Below are positions 1-12,280 of a stretch of 64,000 nucleotides of DNA, piece after piece. Positions within the stretch are counted from its first letter, which is position 1. The number at the start of each line of letters is the position of its first letter. Origin of the DNA: Adenophora triphylla var. japonica. Taxonomy: Eukaryota; Streptophyta; Magnoliopsida; Asterales; Campanulaceae. Location of the stretch: assembly GCA_022495995.1 (NCBI GenBank), contig JAFEMH010000740.1, positions 310,001 through 374,000 on the forward strand, in the 5' to 3' direction. Under the pieces are notes generated by a model, which saw nothing but the letters and a program-made list of their open reading frames with translations, was not told the DNA's origin and made no database searches. A program made the position numbers and the translations under genes.

Positions 1-1430
1 CCATTCCAAGTTGGCTTTATACTTATCCGTGAAAGTACCGGTGATCCGTTCCCAAGTAGCCCTAGCTTCAGCCGCAATCGGAAAAACCATTTCAAAGCCC
101 CCGACTTCAAAGAGAGACTAAAGTAATCGGCCAACCGCCGGTTTGTGCATCCCTTAGCCTTCATTGCCAAAGTATAGGTGTCCAAGTGAGTTTTAGGGCA
201 TGCACTCCGTCAAACAATTCCAGAGTGGGCATCACAAACTTGTGAGGCAGGGGGACAATCGAGTCGGGATCTCGTAGGCCGAAGAGCAAGTTCTTTTGGC
301 AATCAATTCAGCAATCTGTGCTTTCATTTCCTTGTGTTGCTCCATAAACCAAGCCAATTGGGGATCCAAAGGTGGAGCGGGAATTCCCGAGCCGATATTT
401 GAGCCAGAAGAAGACTAGGTGTTGGTGGTGCATTGGTGGAAGGAATACCATACTCCGGCATAGGTGAAAACTCGTCCTTGGCCCAAATTACCCCGGGGAG
501 TGTAGGTAGGAGCCGGGGCAAAAGGATAGAACCCAGCCGACTTGCTTTGTTGGCTTCCAATCGCGAGAGAAGATGGAGGCAGATTCGAGGTAGCCGGATG
601 GCTTGGATTTCCTGAGTGAGGCCCATAAGTAGGCTTAAGTGCGGGCCGCCGTCCCCGGTTGTTGAATTGCATGGCCGGTTGTGGCAAGGATGCATAACCG
701 AGAAGATACCGTGGTCCCGGTGATTCTCGATGAAACCGGGATGGGGGCTTGGTAACCCGTTGAACCCCGAGTGAGAAATGGGTTTGCGGAAGCCGTATGA
801 GGAGCAACCGAGCTAGCATCATTCCGAGGAGGGGCTCCCGACCGTTGCCCCGAACCAAACCGTGGTGGCATTCCAAACCGTTGCTGCGAAAGTCCGGATT
901 GATTGGTCCCAAACCGAGGCGGGATCCCAATTTGCCGTGGCATTCCTGGGGTATCCCCAACCATGGGAAGGCATTCCGTACCGACTTTGTCCCCACCGAG
1001 GCATTGCGAACCGGCTCGTCCCGTCAGCCGCATGGATCCAGCTGGTCTAGCTGGGGAGCCGGCCGACCTAGGGATCGAGGATCATGGGCTCACGGTGGTA
1101 GTACCGTGGGAGGCCGGTGGTGGCATCCTGGAGTAGTCGGGTTGACCAAGAGCGGGATTGTGGTCTTCCTCTTCTTCCACAGTGAAGGTGCCATCCGGTT
1201 GAGACCGGCGGCCAATCCATGGCTTTTGATAGCCTCCATAAGGCCGTTCAACCGTGCTTCCCGGCGCACTCTCATCCGTTCGGCTAGCCGATTCCACCGT
1301 TGTTCTATCTCGAGGAGTCCCGGGAGGCGGAGTGACGTTGTCCCCATCGTTACCGCTGATGCACATTCTAAAATTCGGAGTCGGAATGCACGGTGAAGCT
1401 GATGATGCGCTTGACTCTTCCCAACTGATT
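1..1430 (-). pseudogene. gag remnant of gypsy element A
   Basis: This is the 5' part of a Ty3/gypsy gag gene read on the minus strand and cut by the window edge. Near positions 1-60 the minus strand encodes ATWERITGTFTDKYKANLEW, which lines up with STWSQITETFLEKYRGNLEW in the gag of element B further right, so the two are homologous nucleocapsid/capsid proteins. A His-Lys-Phe block near 235-250 matches the HKFKMPKMDFDG region of B. Several overlapping minus-strand frames are open for only 60-190 codons, so the reading frame is broken by indels. The remaining gag and pol would lie left of the window. The Gln/Pro/Gly-rich N-terminal part (about 500-1430) is typical of the Tat lineage. The exact gag start is not certain. 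Confidence 0.6.
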
Positions 1431-2729
1431 AGACGGTGACCCGGTGCCCGAAACCAACCTTTGTGCGGAGCTGCGGGGGGAAAGACACGAGGGTTCAGAT
1501 GTCTGGGAATGGAAGGAGGGTAGGTGTTTGGGCTTAAGGCTCGTGCAACATGCAATTATTTGTTCATGTTTACTTAAAACACGTTTTATTAACCTAATCG
1601 GTTGGAAAAGATTGCTCTTTTTTTTTTTGCAAACTACTCTGATTCCTGGATCAGTGAGCCCCGTCACTACGTCTATAAGCCCCTCGTATTCCACATGTAT
1701 TTCGACCTCCCAGGGTGGACAGCCCCGGGCGAGGGTCCTATAGGGCAAGCGGGTCCCACCGAACAAAAGAAAAACGATCCTAGAAGTCTGGCGGGTAATC
1801 GAGTCTTAACGAGCATTCGATGTAAATTACGGACAAAGCTGACGTTAAAGTCAAGATCGTGTCCGAGGGCTCGACGAAAAGTCGGCATGATTTGGACTGA
1901 TAAATGTCCGCTATTGATCTTGACTTGTCGTCAGTTAAGCCGTAATTAGGCATGGAATAACCGTTAATCCTTGATGACTCGGTGTCATCTTTGGGAGTCG
2001 TTGTATAATTTGTGCCGCCGAGCCGAAGTCAAGGCGCCGGTCAATATCTTGGTCAAAGTCTGCGGCGGAAAGCCGACATGACTTCGATCGATTAGGGACC
2101 CGAAGATATTGAGTCGGTATGCCGACAAAGGCTTGAAAGGAAAGGTCTATACACGTATAGGGCATGACACGCACTGGACTAAAACCAACCGGGTCTCGGA
2201 CAAAGTGTGTCACGGACAAGTGCATGGTCGACACGAGGCTCCATGGGATGTTTGGGTAGTCCTGTGCTCATCCGAGAGGCGTAATAAGACCAAACGGACC
2301 GCGACAAGGATTTCCCCGGGTTAAGGACGTAGTGTGCAGTGTACGGTCAACGTGCGCGTAGTGTGCAAGCAGTCTATCTTCTTTTTCTGAGTAAAATAGA
2401 ATTTTTTTTTTTTTATGTGTCTTAAAAGGCATGATGCATGATTTTTTTTTTTGAAAATTTTCTTTTGAAAAATCTTTTTTTTTTGAAAATCTTCTTTTTT
2501 TTTGAAAATTAATGAACACATAAGCACATAAGCACAAAAATTCCAACAATTAGGGACATTATTCCGACAGTCAAAATTTTGACTTTTTTTTTTCGAGGCG
2601 GCCAAAACAAACACGAAAAATGTGCAAAAATCAACACACACACAACAAAAGATTTCAAATGTCGGGACGGAAGCTTGACCCTCAAAAGTTTTTCTTTTTT
2701 TCTTTTTTGAAAAGATAAAACTTGTTTAT
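1431..2729 (-). other. Untranslated leader of element A
   Basis: This stretch lies between the primer-binding site and gag of element A and has no convincing protein. It contains several long T runs (about 2401-2510 and 2583-2592), which are A runs in the sense strand. Long leaders of about 1.3 kb are usual for Tat/Ogre elements, some of which carry an extra ORF there. None is recognisable here. Confidence 0.5.
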
Positions 2730-2746
2730 CCCCAGCGGAGTCGCCA
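2730..2746 (-). promoter_or_regulatory. Primer-binding site, tRNA-Arg type (element A)
   Basis: On the minus strand the sequence reads TGGCGACTCCGCTGGGG, the tRNA-Arg primer site known from Ogre/Tat retrotransposons. It lies one base from the LTR end (TG at 2748). This fixes the orientation of element A as minus and identifies the sequence to the right as its 5' LTR. An identical site occurs at 12263-12279. Confidence 0.85.
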
Positions 2747-2939
2747 CTGTGATGTACCCGATTTTTTTGAAAATCAAACGGAGTCGCCACGCCATTTTAA
2801 TTTTAAGGGCCAAAACTTTGAAAAATGCCCGGAATCAAGAGATTCGAGTTCGGAGGTCACGTTACGCGCCGGGAAGGACGTTAGTGTGCACCCGGAACGC
2901 CTCGTAAAAACGAGTCTTCCAAACATTCAAAATCCTTTG

Positions 2940-2940
<1 letters not shown>

Positions 2941-2975
<35 letters not shown>
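2941..2975. repeat. (TG)n microsatellite
   Basis: About 17 uninterrupted TG dinucleotides lie within LTR A. This is a simple repeat with no other sign of function. Confidence 0.95.
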
Positions 2976-2978
<3 letters not shown>

Positions 2979-4134
2979 GACCAAAATAATTTGAAACTGG
3001 GAAAAGTGAAAATTGGGATCTCTTTTTAAGACTTTAAACTGATCCCATGATTTTTTGGAGAATTTTTGGGTTGAGTCTTGGCACTCAAAAGATTTTTGGA
3101 TTTGAAAAGCAATTCTGCCAGAATGAAAGAAGGCAGTTGACCCTTGACTTTGAAATGGACTTAAAGGCTTCAAAACCTCAGAATCTGGGGAAAGTCCGAG
3201 AATGAAAGTTGCTTAAAACACCCTAAATAGGGTTTCTGCAAAGAAACTTTCCATTTTGGAAGTAATTTGAGGGGTCAAAACCTTCTGGAAACCTCAGATG
3301 TGAAATCTGGATTTCCAGAAGCTGATGAACTGGCCTCTAAAAGAAAAATTAAAAAAAGGAGTTTTACTTACTAAAAAAATAAAATAAAAATATTTCTGGA
3401 AATATCTGGATGTTGGCTACAAAAAGTGTTTTGTAGTCAACACCCAATTCCAAGTTTTACTGGGTCCAAAAAATAAGAAAATGGACTGAGGTCTCAGAAC
3501 AATGCTACTGGACAGCAAGATGTTCTTGAGGGAAAATGTGATTTTTGGGGGATTTGCATCTATGTTCACCCCATTTTCATCCCTAGACTTGATACCACTA
3601 CTTTTTATTGAGTGGTTATCATATTCAAGTCATCCTTGGGGAATTTATGGGGTTTAAACATGTCCTTTGCAAAGGGAAAGGGGATATTTTGTAGAAATGA
3701 AATTAAAGAGAAAAAATCAATTTAGAGATTTAAAATATAGACCATTTGAGATGGTCATTCATGAAGATGAACTTCAAGATGACCATCTTGGGTCAAAACT
3801 CAAGTTAAACTAAACATCAAGTAGATCCAAGTAAGAAGAACAAGATGAACAAGAAGTCAAAAGTGAATTTTAGGGTTTTGAGAAGGAGGGCTTTACCAAT
3901 GGTGACACCCTATCTTCCTAGGCTTGGAATTTGACTTGAGGAGTATCAAGATTTGGTGTTTGGCTTGAGGAGTATCAAGGTTTGATGTTTGGATTTGTGT
4001 TTGGAGTGAGATTGGGAAAGATTCAAGAGAAAATGGTGGCAATCAAGGGATTCCCACTGTTTTCTCTCTATATTTCGCCAGAACTTCGTTGCTATGATCA
4101 AATTGTCTTGTCTAAACTGAGAGAGGAGGGTTCA

Positions 4135-4174
4135 ATTTATAGGACACTGTGAGAATCAAACGTATCCGCGCGGA
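4135..4174 (-). promoter_or_regulatory. LTR A promoter: TATA box and CpG palindrome
   Basis: On the minus strand CTATAAAT lies at 4142-4135. A perfect 10-bp palindrome, TCCGCGCGGA, lies at 4165-4174, about 25 bp upstream in the sense of transcription, followed by ACGCGT near 4184. This is a putative core promoter. Function is inferred from position only. Confidence 0.45.
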
Positions 4175-4446
4175 CAAGGATCGACGCGTGCACTGTTCAT
4201 CTGCTACAGTGCTGGCTTTTGGACAGGAAGAATAATCTTTTTAAAATTCAAACTGAAGCTGTTTTTCAACTTTCTTAATTCGGATTTTTCTAATTTCTTT
4301 TGCTTTTTGAGATTCTTTTCTTGGTTTAACTTAAAGTGGCAATGCCCATTTTACCCTTACTTTGTTAGAAAAGTTAGGAATGTTAGTAATGTTATAACTT
4401 TCGTTAATTTTCTAACGAAAATGCTAACAAGCTCAAATTGGAGCAC

Positions 4447-6400
4447 TTACAAGTATGCAGGATTTCCTCGCCTACCGACCCTGAATGGTTTGATTGACTT
4501 TCCTTCTGGGATTTCTACCAAGGAGGCCAGAGTAGCTAGGGCGTCGGCAAATCTGTTCTTATCTCGCGGCAGGAATTGGAATGACACTTCCTTGAACTGG
4601 CCGACAAGCTCTGCAATGTAAGTGTGATACTTCTGGAGACATGGATCTGAGGTTTTCCATCTGTTGGCGGCTTGATTGATTATCAAATGGGAATCACCGA
4701 ACACTTCCAACTCATCCACATGTCGCTCTAGGGCAGCCTCAAGACTAGCTATGCAGGCTTCATATTCGGCCGCATTGTTGGTAACCGAGAAATTCAGCTT
4801 GATAGCAATGGGGGTATGCATATCATTCGGGTCTACCAGTACCATCCCGATGCCATTACCTCTTTTATTTGTTGTGCCGTCGAAGAATAACTGCCATCGA
4901 TTGCCATTTTCTATAACAAGAATCCCTTCATCTGGAAACTGGAGATCCGGTCCTCGGGGTTCTGTACTGGGGAAATCAGCCAATTGATCTGCCAGAGCTT
5001 GTCCCTTGATTGACTTACGGATCACATATTTGATATCGAACTCATCTAAGAAGAAAGTCCACTTTGACAATCTGGTGGAAATGTTGCCTCTATCACCTTG
5101 AAACAGATATCTGATCAGGTCCATCTTGGAGACCAGGTGCACTGTGTGGGATAACATATAGTGTTTCAATTTTCTGACCACCCAAACCAGAGCTGCACAT
5201 GTCTTCTCGAAGGCAGAGTAATTCAACTCGCTACCTTGGAATTTTCGACTGACGAAATATATGGCATTCTCGATCTTGGAGTCCTTCTTCTCTTGCGCTA
5301 GCATGGCTCCAATAGCTGTGTCTGTGAATGTCAGGTATAGAAGTAAAGGCTTGCTTCCGTGAGGTGGGCAGAGGATAGGAGGATTAACAAGGTAAGCTTT
5401 GATTCTCTCGAAAGCTAGCTGACATTCTTCATTCCAAACCACTTCCTGATTCTTCTTCAATAGCTTAAAGATTGGCTCACGTATAGAGGTCAACTGGTTG
5501 ATGAATCTGCTGATGTACTGTAGACGGCCCATGAAACCTTTCACTTCGGAGACAGTTCTGGGTGGCTTCATTTCGACAATTGCTTTGACTTTTCTGGGAT
5601 CTACTTCGATGCCTCTCTCTGTGACCATGTAGCCCAAAACTTTACCCCGGATAACTCCAAAAGTACACTTGGCGGGATTTAGCCTCATAGAATGCTCTCG
5701 AAGTCTGTTGAAGAACTTCCTTATATCCGTAAAGTGCTGTCCATCCGAGCCTTTTGAGTGAATAATCATATCATCCACATACACTTCAATCTCCTTGTGG
5801 ATCATGTCGTGAAACAGGGTGGTGACGGCCCTCTGGTAGGTAGCCCCAGCATTCTTCAACCCAAGGAGTGGTGAATGTTGTCTTGCCTTGATCTTCTTTG
5901 GCCATCTTAATCTGGTTATAACCTGCAAAACCGTCTACAAAGGATTTGACTTCGTAGTTCGCAGTTGCATCTACCAGCATGTCGATGTTTGGCAAAGGGA
6001 AGTCGTCCTTGGGACTAGCCTTGTTAAGATCCCGGAAGTCTACGCAAACTCGAACCTTCCCATTCGCTTTTGTAACCGTAACTATGTTTGCCAGCCAAGT
6101 CGGGTACTCAATCACCTTAATAAAACCCACCCGTAGGAGTTTCTCAATCTCTTCTTTGACTTGTAAGGATCATTCGGGCTTGATCCGCCTCAGCTTCTGC
6201 TTTATTGGCTTAATCTCTGGGTCCAGGGGTATCCGGTGCTCTACGATAGATGTATCCAAAATTTCTGTGCATGTCTTTGTAGGACCAGGCAAAGACGTCC
6301 ATATATTCTTTAAGCAATTCAACCAGGGCAACCCGTTCATCTCCGGAGAAGAAACTACCAATCTGCGTTTCTTTGGGTTCTTCGGCTGTTCCCAGGTTCA
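4447..6400 (-). pseudogene. Reverse transcriptase-RNase H of element B
   Basis: The minus-strand product would copy the element's RNA into DNA. RT motifs are seen in order: VRVCVDFRDLNKASPKDDFP, FVDGFAGYNQIKMA, GLKNAGATYQR and the catalytic YVDDM near 5770. RNase H follows with LFFDGTTN, AAEYEACIASLEAA, VFGDSHLIINQ and ADALATLAS, giving a D-E-D-D set. The frame is broken. A short deletion between TTFTTPWV and GLKNAGATYQ (about 5850-5880) removes the usual GTYCY.VMPF segment and shifts frame. A stop at about 6165 replaces an expected Trp. A further shift lies near 6240. The conserved DVFAWSYKDM motif just upstream (about 6285) is typical of Tat/gypsy pol. The protein ends after GRRGNPAYL at the junction with LTR A, and no integrase follows. 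Confidence 0.85.
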
Positions 6401-7395
6401 CCGTTGTCAATACCTCATCGGCAGCTTGGGCCCGACTTTCCTTTTGTTCGTAAACCTGCTTTGAATTATTTTCTAAAATTTGGTCATCAATTAAGTCTGC
6501 ATTATCTTCAATTGAATCTGGCTTAATTATTTTTAGATCTTGATGATTCATTTTAGTTAAGCGTTCAATTGTTAGATTGGCAATCACGGGATACTCAGAA
6601 AGGTCGACCATTTTATTCAAAGCATAGGGAAAAACAGTGTTTACAACTCGAAGATGGTCTTCTGTCGTGAGGACATCGGACCGATCAGAAGACTAAAATT
6701 CAATCACAAGGGACTCTGAGGACTGACTCAGGACACGGGGAACAAATTTAGACTCAGGGGGACAAGGACGAGGTTTGAGCCCAAGCTTTCCAATCATAGT
6801 CTCCCTGTCTGCAACCGGTCCCTGAAATGAAGTCCAGTTCTGCAGCGGCTCCTCTGCGACGGTCTTCAAACTACTCAAATCTGCCACTGGCCCTTTTTCA
6901 AACTCCAGCACAGCTATCACCTCGCTATCAGAGGAAAAGTCAATCAAATCTCCAAGATCTTCTGCGATAACAAACCCTTCTGGAAGCAACTTATCTGTAG
7001 ACACACCATTTTCAGATTCTGACAGCCCCTGATTCTCAAACAATTCTGCCAAATCACTGTCAATATCTAAAGGATCCGCGCCACAAATTTTGCATATTGT
7101 GGGTTCATCAGAGCGAGCTTCTCAAACTGATTCACATAATCAGGTCCCCAGAAATGGTAGTTGTTTTCATAAGTGGCAGTGATACCTGGCCTTCTAGGCA
7201 TACTCACAAGCATTTCCTTCACAGGGTTTTGACTGCTGGCAAACCTCCGAATCGTTTTCAATCTTTCTCCCATTTGGCTCAGCTTCGGCTCTGGGCAAAC
7301 AAACATTTCTCCATCCTCTTTGACAAAGTGTTGATTCAAATACCAGCTGTACGGGCGCATCTCAGGCCTCTTGTACCTCTTACCAGCAGCTGAGG
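6401..7395 (-). pseudogene. Protease-RT linker of element B
   Basis: Three minus-strand segments (about 7399-7067, 7052-6693 and 6620-6400) are open in different frames. They are acidic and low in conserved motifs, as is usual for the spacer between protease and RT in Tat elements. The block RYKRPEMRPYSWYLNQHF near 7350 has the look of conserved linker sequence. I can assign no enzymatic role. The breaks between the segments are indels or stops. Confidence 0.5.
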
Positions 7396-8277
7396 TCATC
7401 TTTTTTTGAACGCTTCAGTCTTATCGTACGCTTTATCTTCTTTCGTTACGACATACCCCATGCCTCGGTTATTCCTCTTGGCTTCTGGCATCGCAAAATG
7501 ACATGGTCCACGTTGACGTTTTCCCAGCCCCAGACCCGGGATATAGCTCATGCCTCTCATCATTTTTAGTACAGGAGGGATTTTGTCGGAGGAGGTCGTC
7601 AAGTCTATGGTGCAGACCTGTCCTTTGGGCTTCTCAATCGTAAAACCACTAAGCATCAAGTTTTCCTGGTCGAGTTTGATTTCCATCACTGGCAAAGTAT
7701 TAGTGCTGGTTTCCCCAATCGTAACACTATCACCATAAATGGTCGTCAGGACTCCGTCTTGCACAAACTTTAGACATTGGTGGAGAGTGGAGGCTACGGC
7801 TCCAATTTCATGAATCCACGGTCTGCCCAATAGCGCTGAGAATGTGACCGGAATATCGATAACTTGGAAATCCACCATCATCTCTTTACCCCCAAACATC
7901 AAATTCAAAGAGACTATTCCCAACACTGCCCTAGACGTGGAATCGTAGGCCTTTATGGTTTGATTGGATGGTTTAAGGTTCTGCGCATTAATGTCTAACA
8001 TACTCATCATTTTAGCAGAGAGCACATTCATAGCCGACCCATTATCTACCAAAACATGGGGAATTTGTCGTCCTTCCAGGGGTACTTTGATGTGTAGGGA
8101 CTCATTATGCTTCACACCATAAGCAGGCAGGTCAAGATCTGTGAAAGTAATGATGTTCCCATACTTCCAATTAGCTGACAAGCTTTGTCTGGGGTGGCAT
8201 TGACAGATACTTTTGTTTTGGACAAAGCTTCTTCTAATTTCAGTTTGTGAGGGTAGGAGGATGTGAGTAAAGACCAT
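7396..8277 (-). pseudogene. Aspartic protease with C-terminal G-patch (element B)
   Basis: This 293-codon frame reads on the minus strand. The retropepsin core is HVLVDNGSAMNVLS, with catalytic Asp in D-N-G, about residues 76-89. It is followed by the flap and the LLGRPWIHEIGAVASTLHQC segment (about residues 150-170), typical of gypsy proteases. Downstream, MMRGMSYIPGLGLGKRQRG (about residues 240-258) fits the Gly-rich G-patch pattern seen after proteases in some retroelements. The protease would cleave the Gag-Pol polyprotein. The G-patch may bind RNA or RT. The frame overlaps the upstream gag frame (8112-9107), which suggests a frameshift mutation between them. DNGS rather than the usual D-S/T-G means the active-site triplet is altered, unless this is a family variant. 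Confidence 0.75.
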
Positions 8278-10956
8278 AAGGAGATGTCTGCTTGGGTTCT
8301 CTTCAGTTGTGTCAAGATTGGATCTTCCTGAACTTCTTCATCTCTTGTCGATCTGTATGGATTCCGAGAGGACTGGGGATTCGCAACTGCAACTGCTTTA
8401 CCTTTCCCGGATAGGTCTATGTTATCTGCTCCCAACATTCTCCCCGACTGAGTCAACAAATTAACTTCTTGATCTTTCTCCACCACAAAATCTTTACTGG
8501 CCTCCTTAAGCTCTGTTAGCGTAATCGGAACAGGACGAATGCTATAAGGCCAGGCCGCCTGTCTTATCTCATTTATGGAAAATGGAGCTTCTATATTATC
8601 TGTTATTCTGGGTTCCTCGAGAGAGATTGGGTAATCCCTAGGAACCATGGAGGATATAGTGTTGGCAATCACATGTTCCTCATAATCGTCATAATCAGCA
8701 GTATTATTCAAACCATAAAGATCATCAAGATACAAAACATAACAGAAATTATCTTTCATTTCACCAGAAAATGGGGTTACATCAGTCACAATCTCATTAC
8801 AACCAGCACTATCACCTTCATCTATCGACTTCCCAAACTCTATTACATTAACAAAATAGTCTTGGCCAAAATCCATGAGGTTCACGGTGTTGTTAGGCAG
8901 CGGGTTGCTGACGACATTAGGACGAGGGGACTTTTCAATTTTCTTCTCATCTACAAGCTCTTGAATGATTCTTTTGAGGGTGAAGCACGTATTGGTGGTG
9001 TGCCCTGGGAATTGGTGGAATCGGCAATACTTGCTTGTATCAAGGTTAGGATTGGGAATAGCTGGCTTGTAATTTTCCAGTGGCTTTATCATACCTGTCT
9101 TGAGCAATCCATTGTAGACCTCCTATGTAGTCATACCCAAATCATCAAACTGTCTCTGTTGCCTTGGCTGAAATCTTCCACCATTAGGACCGTTATTACC
9201 CCCTCTTTGCAGGTTGTTGACAACGTTATCTTTAACTATTTCTCTTCCCTTTGGTGCCATGGCGGAGACTGGGTTCGCTGTCCGCATCCGAAACCTCCAC
9301 TACCATCGTTTCCACTAGCATTCACATTCGGGGTTTGATTAAACAATCTATTTTCACTTCTAGCTCCCATCCCGACCATCTCTCGCAAATCTGGATACCA
9401 GCCTTTCCCGATGGCTTCCCTGAGTACTGGCTTCACACACGACAAGAAGATATCTTTTTGGTCCTGAAGGGGAATTGGCTCTGATAGCTCATTAAGCTTA
9501 GCATTCCAACGCTTATAAAATTCTGTAATTGATTCATCAGCCTTCTGGATAGTCCCCACTAAATCATCCCGGGTAGTATGCCATTCTAAGTTGCCTCTAT
9601 ATTTCTCCAAAAAGGTCTCCGTAATCTGGCTCCAAGTAGAGCGGCATTCTTGTTTCAGGGCCAAAAACCATGTGAGAGCTGGTCCTTTCAGAGTCAAATG
9701 AAAGTGGGACGCCATAAACTCCCATAGTCATTACATAAGTATCCACATACGTTTTTGGACAAGCAGTACCATCGAAGTCCATTTTCGGCATCTTGAATTT
9801 GTGAGGCAAAGGCATTACTTGGGCTGGATCTACTACTCTGAGACCGCTAGATCCTACAGTCAATTTGTCTATTTGCTGCTGCATCTGCTTCAATAAGGCC
9901 GTTACTTCTGGGGTTAAACCTGGAATCTGGGGTATAGCGGGAGCCACTGTTGATGAAGGCACTGGGAAATCTGAATTAGGTCCAATGGGCAAAGCTGCTG
10001 ATGGGAGACCAAAGGTACTGGGAATTCCAATATTACTGTCCAACAAGCTGACCGAGCTAGGGATCCTGTTCCCATACATATCATAGCCATTAAACTGCAT
10101 CTTTGGGGTTAAGGAACTATACTTTGTTGGCCCGACCTCCTGAATTGACCAAAAGAAGAAAACCCTGTACTGACACATGGAGCTGAATAAGGAGTGGAAC
10201 CATAAAGATACTGAGTAAGGGTAGAACACACTGCAGGCTGAGGAAAACTGCCTTGGAGCTGAGACTGCTGATACCTCGGAACACTATCTTGGCAAATCTG
10301 ATTCCCTGAGAGTCGGTACTGACCACTTTGCTGCACATTATACTGACCACCCTGATAGCCGTTGGGGTACACACTGAAATGGGGTTGGGAGTAAGCGGCT
10401 TGGGCCCGAGACCCCATATTGGACTCCGTCGCATCGGGGCATTGGGAGCCGGAGAGGAAGTGAGATCAAGGAAATTCACTGGATGACCACCACTCTTGTT
10501 AAGACCTTGCTGAGCCACCTGGTTATATGCTTGGGAAGAAGGGGGAGGAAACTTTCCTTGGACACTCATGACCACTCCTGGAGATGGCATTTGCTCAGGG
10601 CGCGGGACATAGCTTATGGGAGGAGGCATAGCATTGTAACTGAGTGGAGCAGGCTGGACAGGAGAGACGGGTCCAATCTCATTATTTCCCTCTTCAGTAA
10701 TTTCTTCATAAGAACCGTCTTCTCTACGGAGCATCGCTATTCCTCGGGCCCTCATGGCCTCAACAAAGCGGTTATGAGATTCTCCTTCTCGGATCTTGCC
10801 ATTCTTAGCTGACAGGCGAGCCTCACACTCCCGGGTCAAAGCGGCTTCCAAATTCATCCTCAACTCATCTGTAGACAGATCATTCAAGCTTGGTTGACTC
10901 ATCGGACCTGAACCTCCAGCAGATTGAGCGGCAAACACATCTCCAATCCCTACCAT
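8112..10956 (-). pseudogene. gag of element B
   Basis: The minus-strand coding runs through five overlapping frames joined by frameshifts (10956-10117, 10417-10109, 10229-9597, 9715-9236 and 9107-8112). The N-terminal part is charged (STDELRMNLEAALTRECEAR), followed by a Pro/Gln/Tyr-rich stretch. The capsid region has MPLPHKFKMPKMDFDGTACP, a conserved block seen in plant gypsy gag, and then the TWSQITETFLEKYRGNLEW block. The nucleocapsid carries YCRFHQFPGHTTNTC (about 9020-8980), the CX2H..GHxTxxC finger typical of the Tat lineage. Gag would form virus-like particles around the element RNA. The start at 10956 gives MVGIGDVFAAQS, but an upstream start cannot be excluded. Confidence 0.75.
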
Positions 10957-12262
10957 TTCTGATTCTGCTCTGACTAAAGCTTCGGAAACTTCTAGAACTT
11001 CTTTGACGACCCGAACTAAACGAGCTCCCGGTACAGATGATCGACTCCAACTCGCCGTAGCTGCAGGGGTATATATACGGGTTTATGAGGTAGGGAAAGA
11101 AGAGGAAACACGGGAGAAGGAGAAGAAACGAAGAGAACAGACTCGCGCAAACAATTTATTTATCTTTAAGTATAAATCAATGGTTTAAATCCTAAGAACG
11201 GTTGGGAAAGGCTAATCCTTTATTTACGCAAACTACACCTTGGGGAAGCCTAGGGACGCAACGTTCAAATTACACTAAATGTTTTGCATTTGAAATTAAT
11301 AATAAGTGATGATACCTAAACAGAACCTAACACGACGTGGGACGGACGAGTAGCCCCAATTTCTAGGGAAATTTGGGCAGCATAACGGGTATTCTCGGGA
11401 AATTTTCATGAACAATCCGGCATGACCTCTCGTCGGTGCATGGTGACAATGCGGCATGATCTCTCGTTTAGGACACGCCACGGGAGTGACATATCCTCAT
11501 GTGAAACCATGTTGCGTTGGCAACATGCCCACAAGGTGCGGGGTTTTGAGGAAGGTAAAAAGACTTATTGGAAATTTCAAAAACAACTCATTTTGGGTGT
11601 AGTTAAAACGTTGTATCAAAAACCAACCGTGGGTAAGGTTTAAGTGTGGTGCCACCTAAACGCACTAGGGGGATGGGTTTGACATTAGGCGCTCAAGCGT
11701 AGGCGAATATTATCACCGTCCGCGATGCCGTCAATCGCACCCGAGGGTTCTAAAGCTATGTGACGTAGTGTGCGGATGACTATATTCTTTTATTTACAAA
11801 AAACAAAATTTTCTATTTATTTATTTTATTTATTAAAAAAAACACACACACACTCTCTCAGGGAAGAAAAAAGGAACAACAGTCAGCTGAGCAATCCTTC
11901 TCTTGATTCAAGGGACTGTCCTCAAACAAAAACCTGAAACCTGTCCAGTGACTAATCCTGTCGCATGACACAGAACAGCATAGGACAAAGTTGTCGCACG
12001 ACTAGGAGAGTCACTGAACCAGACTCCTGCAAAACTGAGATTAGCCCCTGCCTCTCCTTGGCAAGGGATGAAACAAACCAGTAGAGCAACATACGAAAAC
12101 CAGAAGCAACACACAAAAGGCAAGCAAGTTGTAAGATCTCATAAAATGCATGTATCGCACATGATTATCAAGGATGCATATAAAATGAATACATTGGATG
12201 TCTAAACAAACGAAAGTATGACCCTCTTAGTTTTTGAAAAAACAGGTTTTCAAAAAGCATGA
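10957..12262 (-). other. Untranslated leader of element B
   Basis: About 1.3 kb between primer site and gag with no convincing conserved protein. It holds several YGCGGCATGA/GTCGCATGAC-like short repeats (about 11420-11520 and 11960-12005) related to those in the LTR. The ORFs of 60-70 codons here are not supported. Confidence 0.5.
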
Positions 12263-12279
12263 CCCCAGCGGAGTCGCCA
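12263..12279 (-). promoter_or_regulatory. Primer-binding site, tRNA-Arg type (element B)
   Basis: Minus strand TGGCGACTCCGCTGGGG, identical to the site of element A, one base inside the LTR end at 12281. This fixes the left end of LTR B and the direction of element B. Confidence 0.85.
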
Positions 12280-12280
12280 C

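Larger units (their letters stand above)
2748..4446 (-). mobile_element. 5' LTR of element A, U3 end lost
   Basis: The LTR starts with TGTGATG directly beside the primer site. The second motif, GGAGTCGCCACGCC, about 45 bp further in, also occurs at the same place in LTR B. Transcription would run leftward from a TATA box at 4135-4142. The U3 end (expected ...CATCACA) is absent. About 300 bp beyond the TATA box the sequence joins the RNase H end of element B, whereas LTR B has about 1.06 kb of U3. The LTR is therefore truncated at an illegitimate junction near 4447. The boundary is uncertain by about 20 bp. Confidence 0.65.

Noticed and set aside
797..1396. 199-codon plus-strand frame over element A
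   Set aside because: It lies opposite the gag coding strand, is Arg/Ser-rich and has no domain. It is an antisense shadow.
2748..4446. 3' LTR of element B
   Set aside because: It is followed in the sense direction by a primer site, leader and gag, so it is the 5' LTR of element A. Its end sequence also differs from LTR B.
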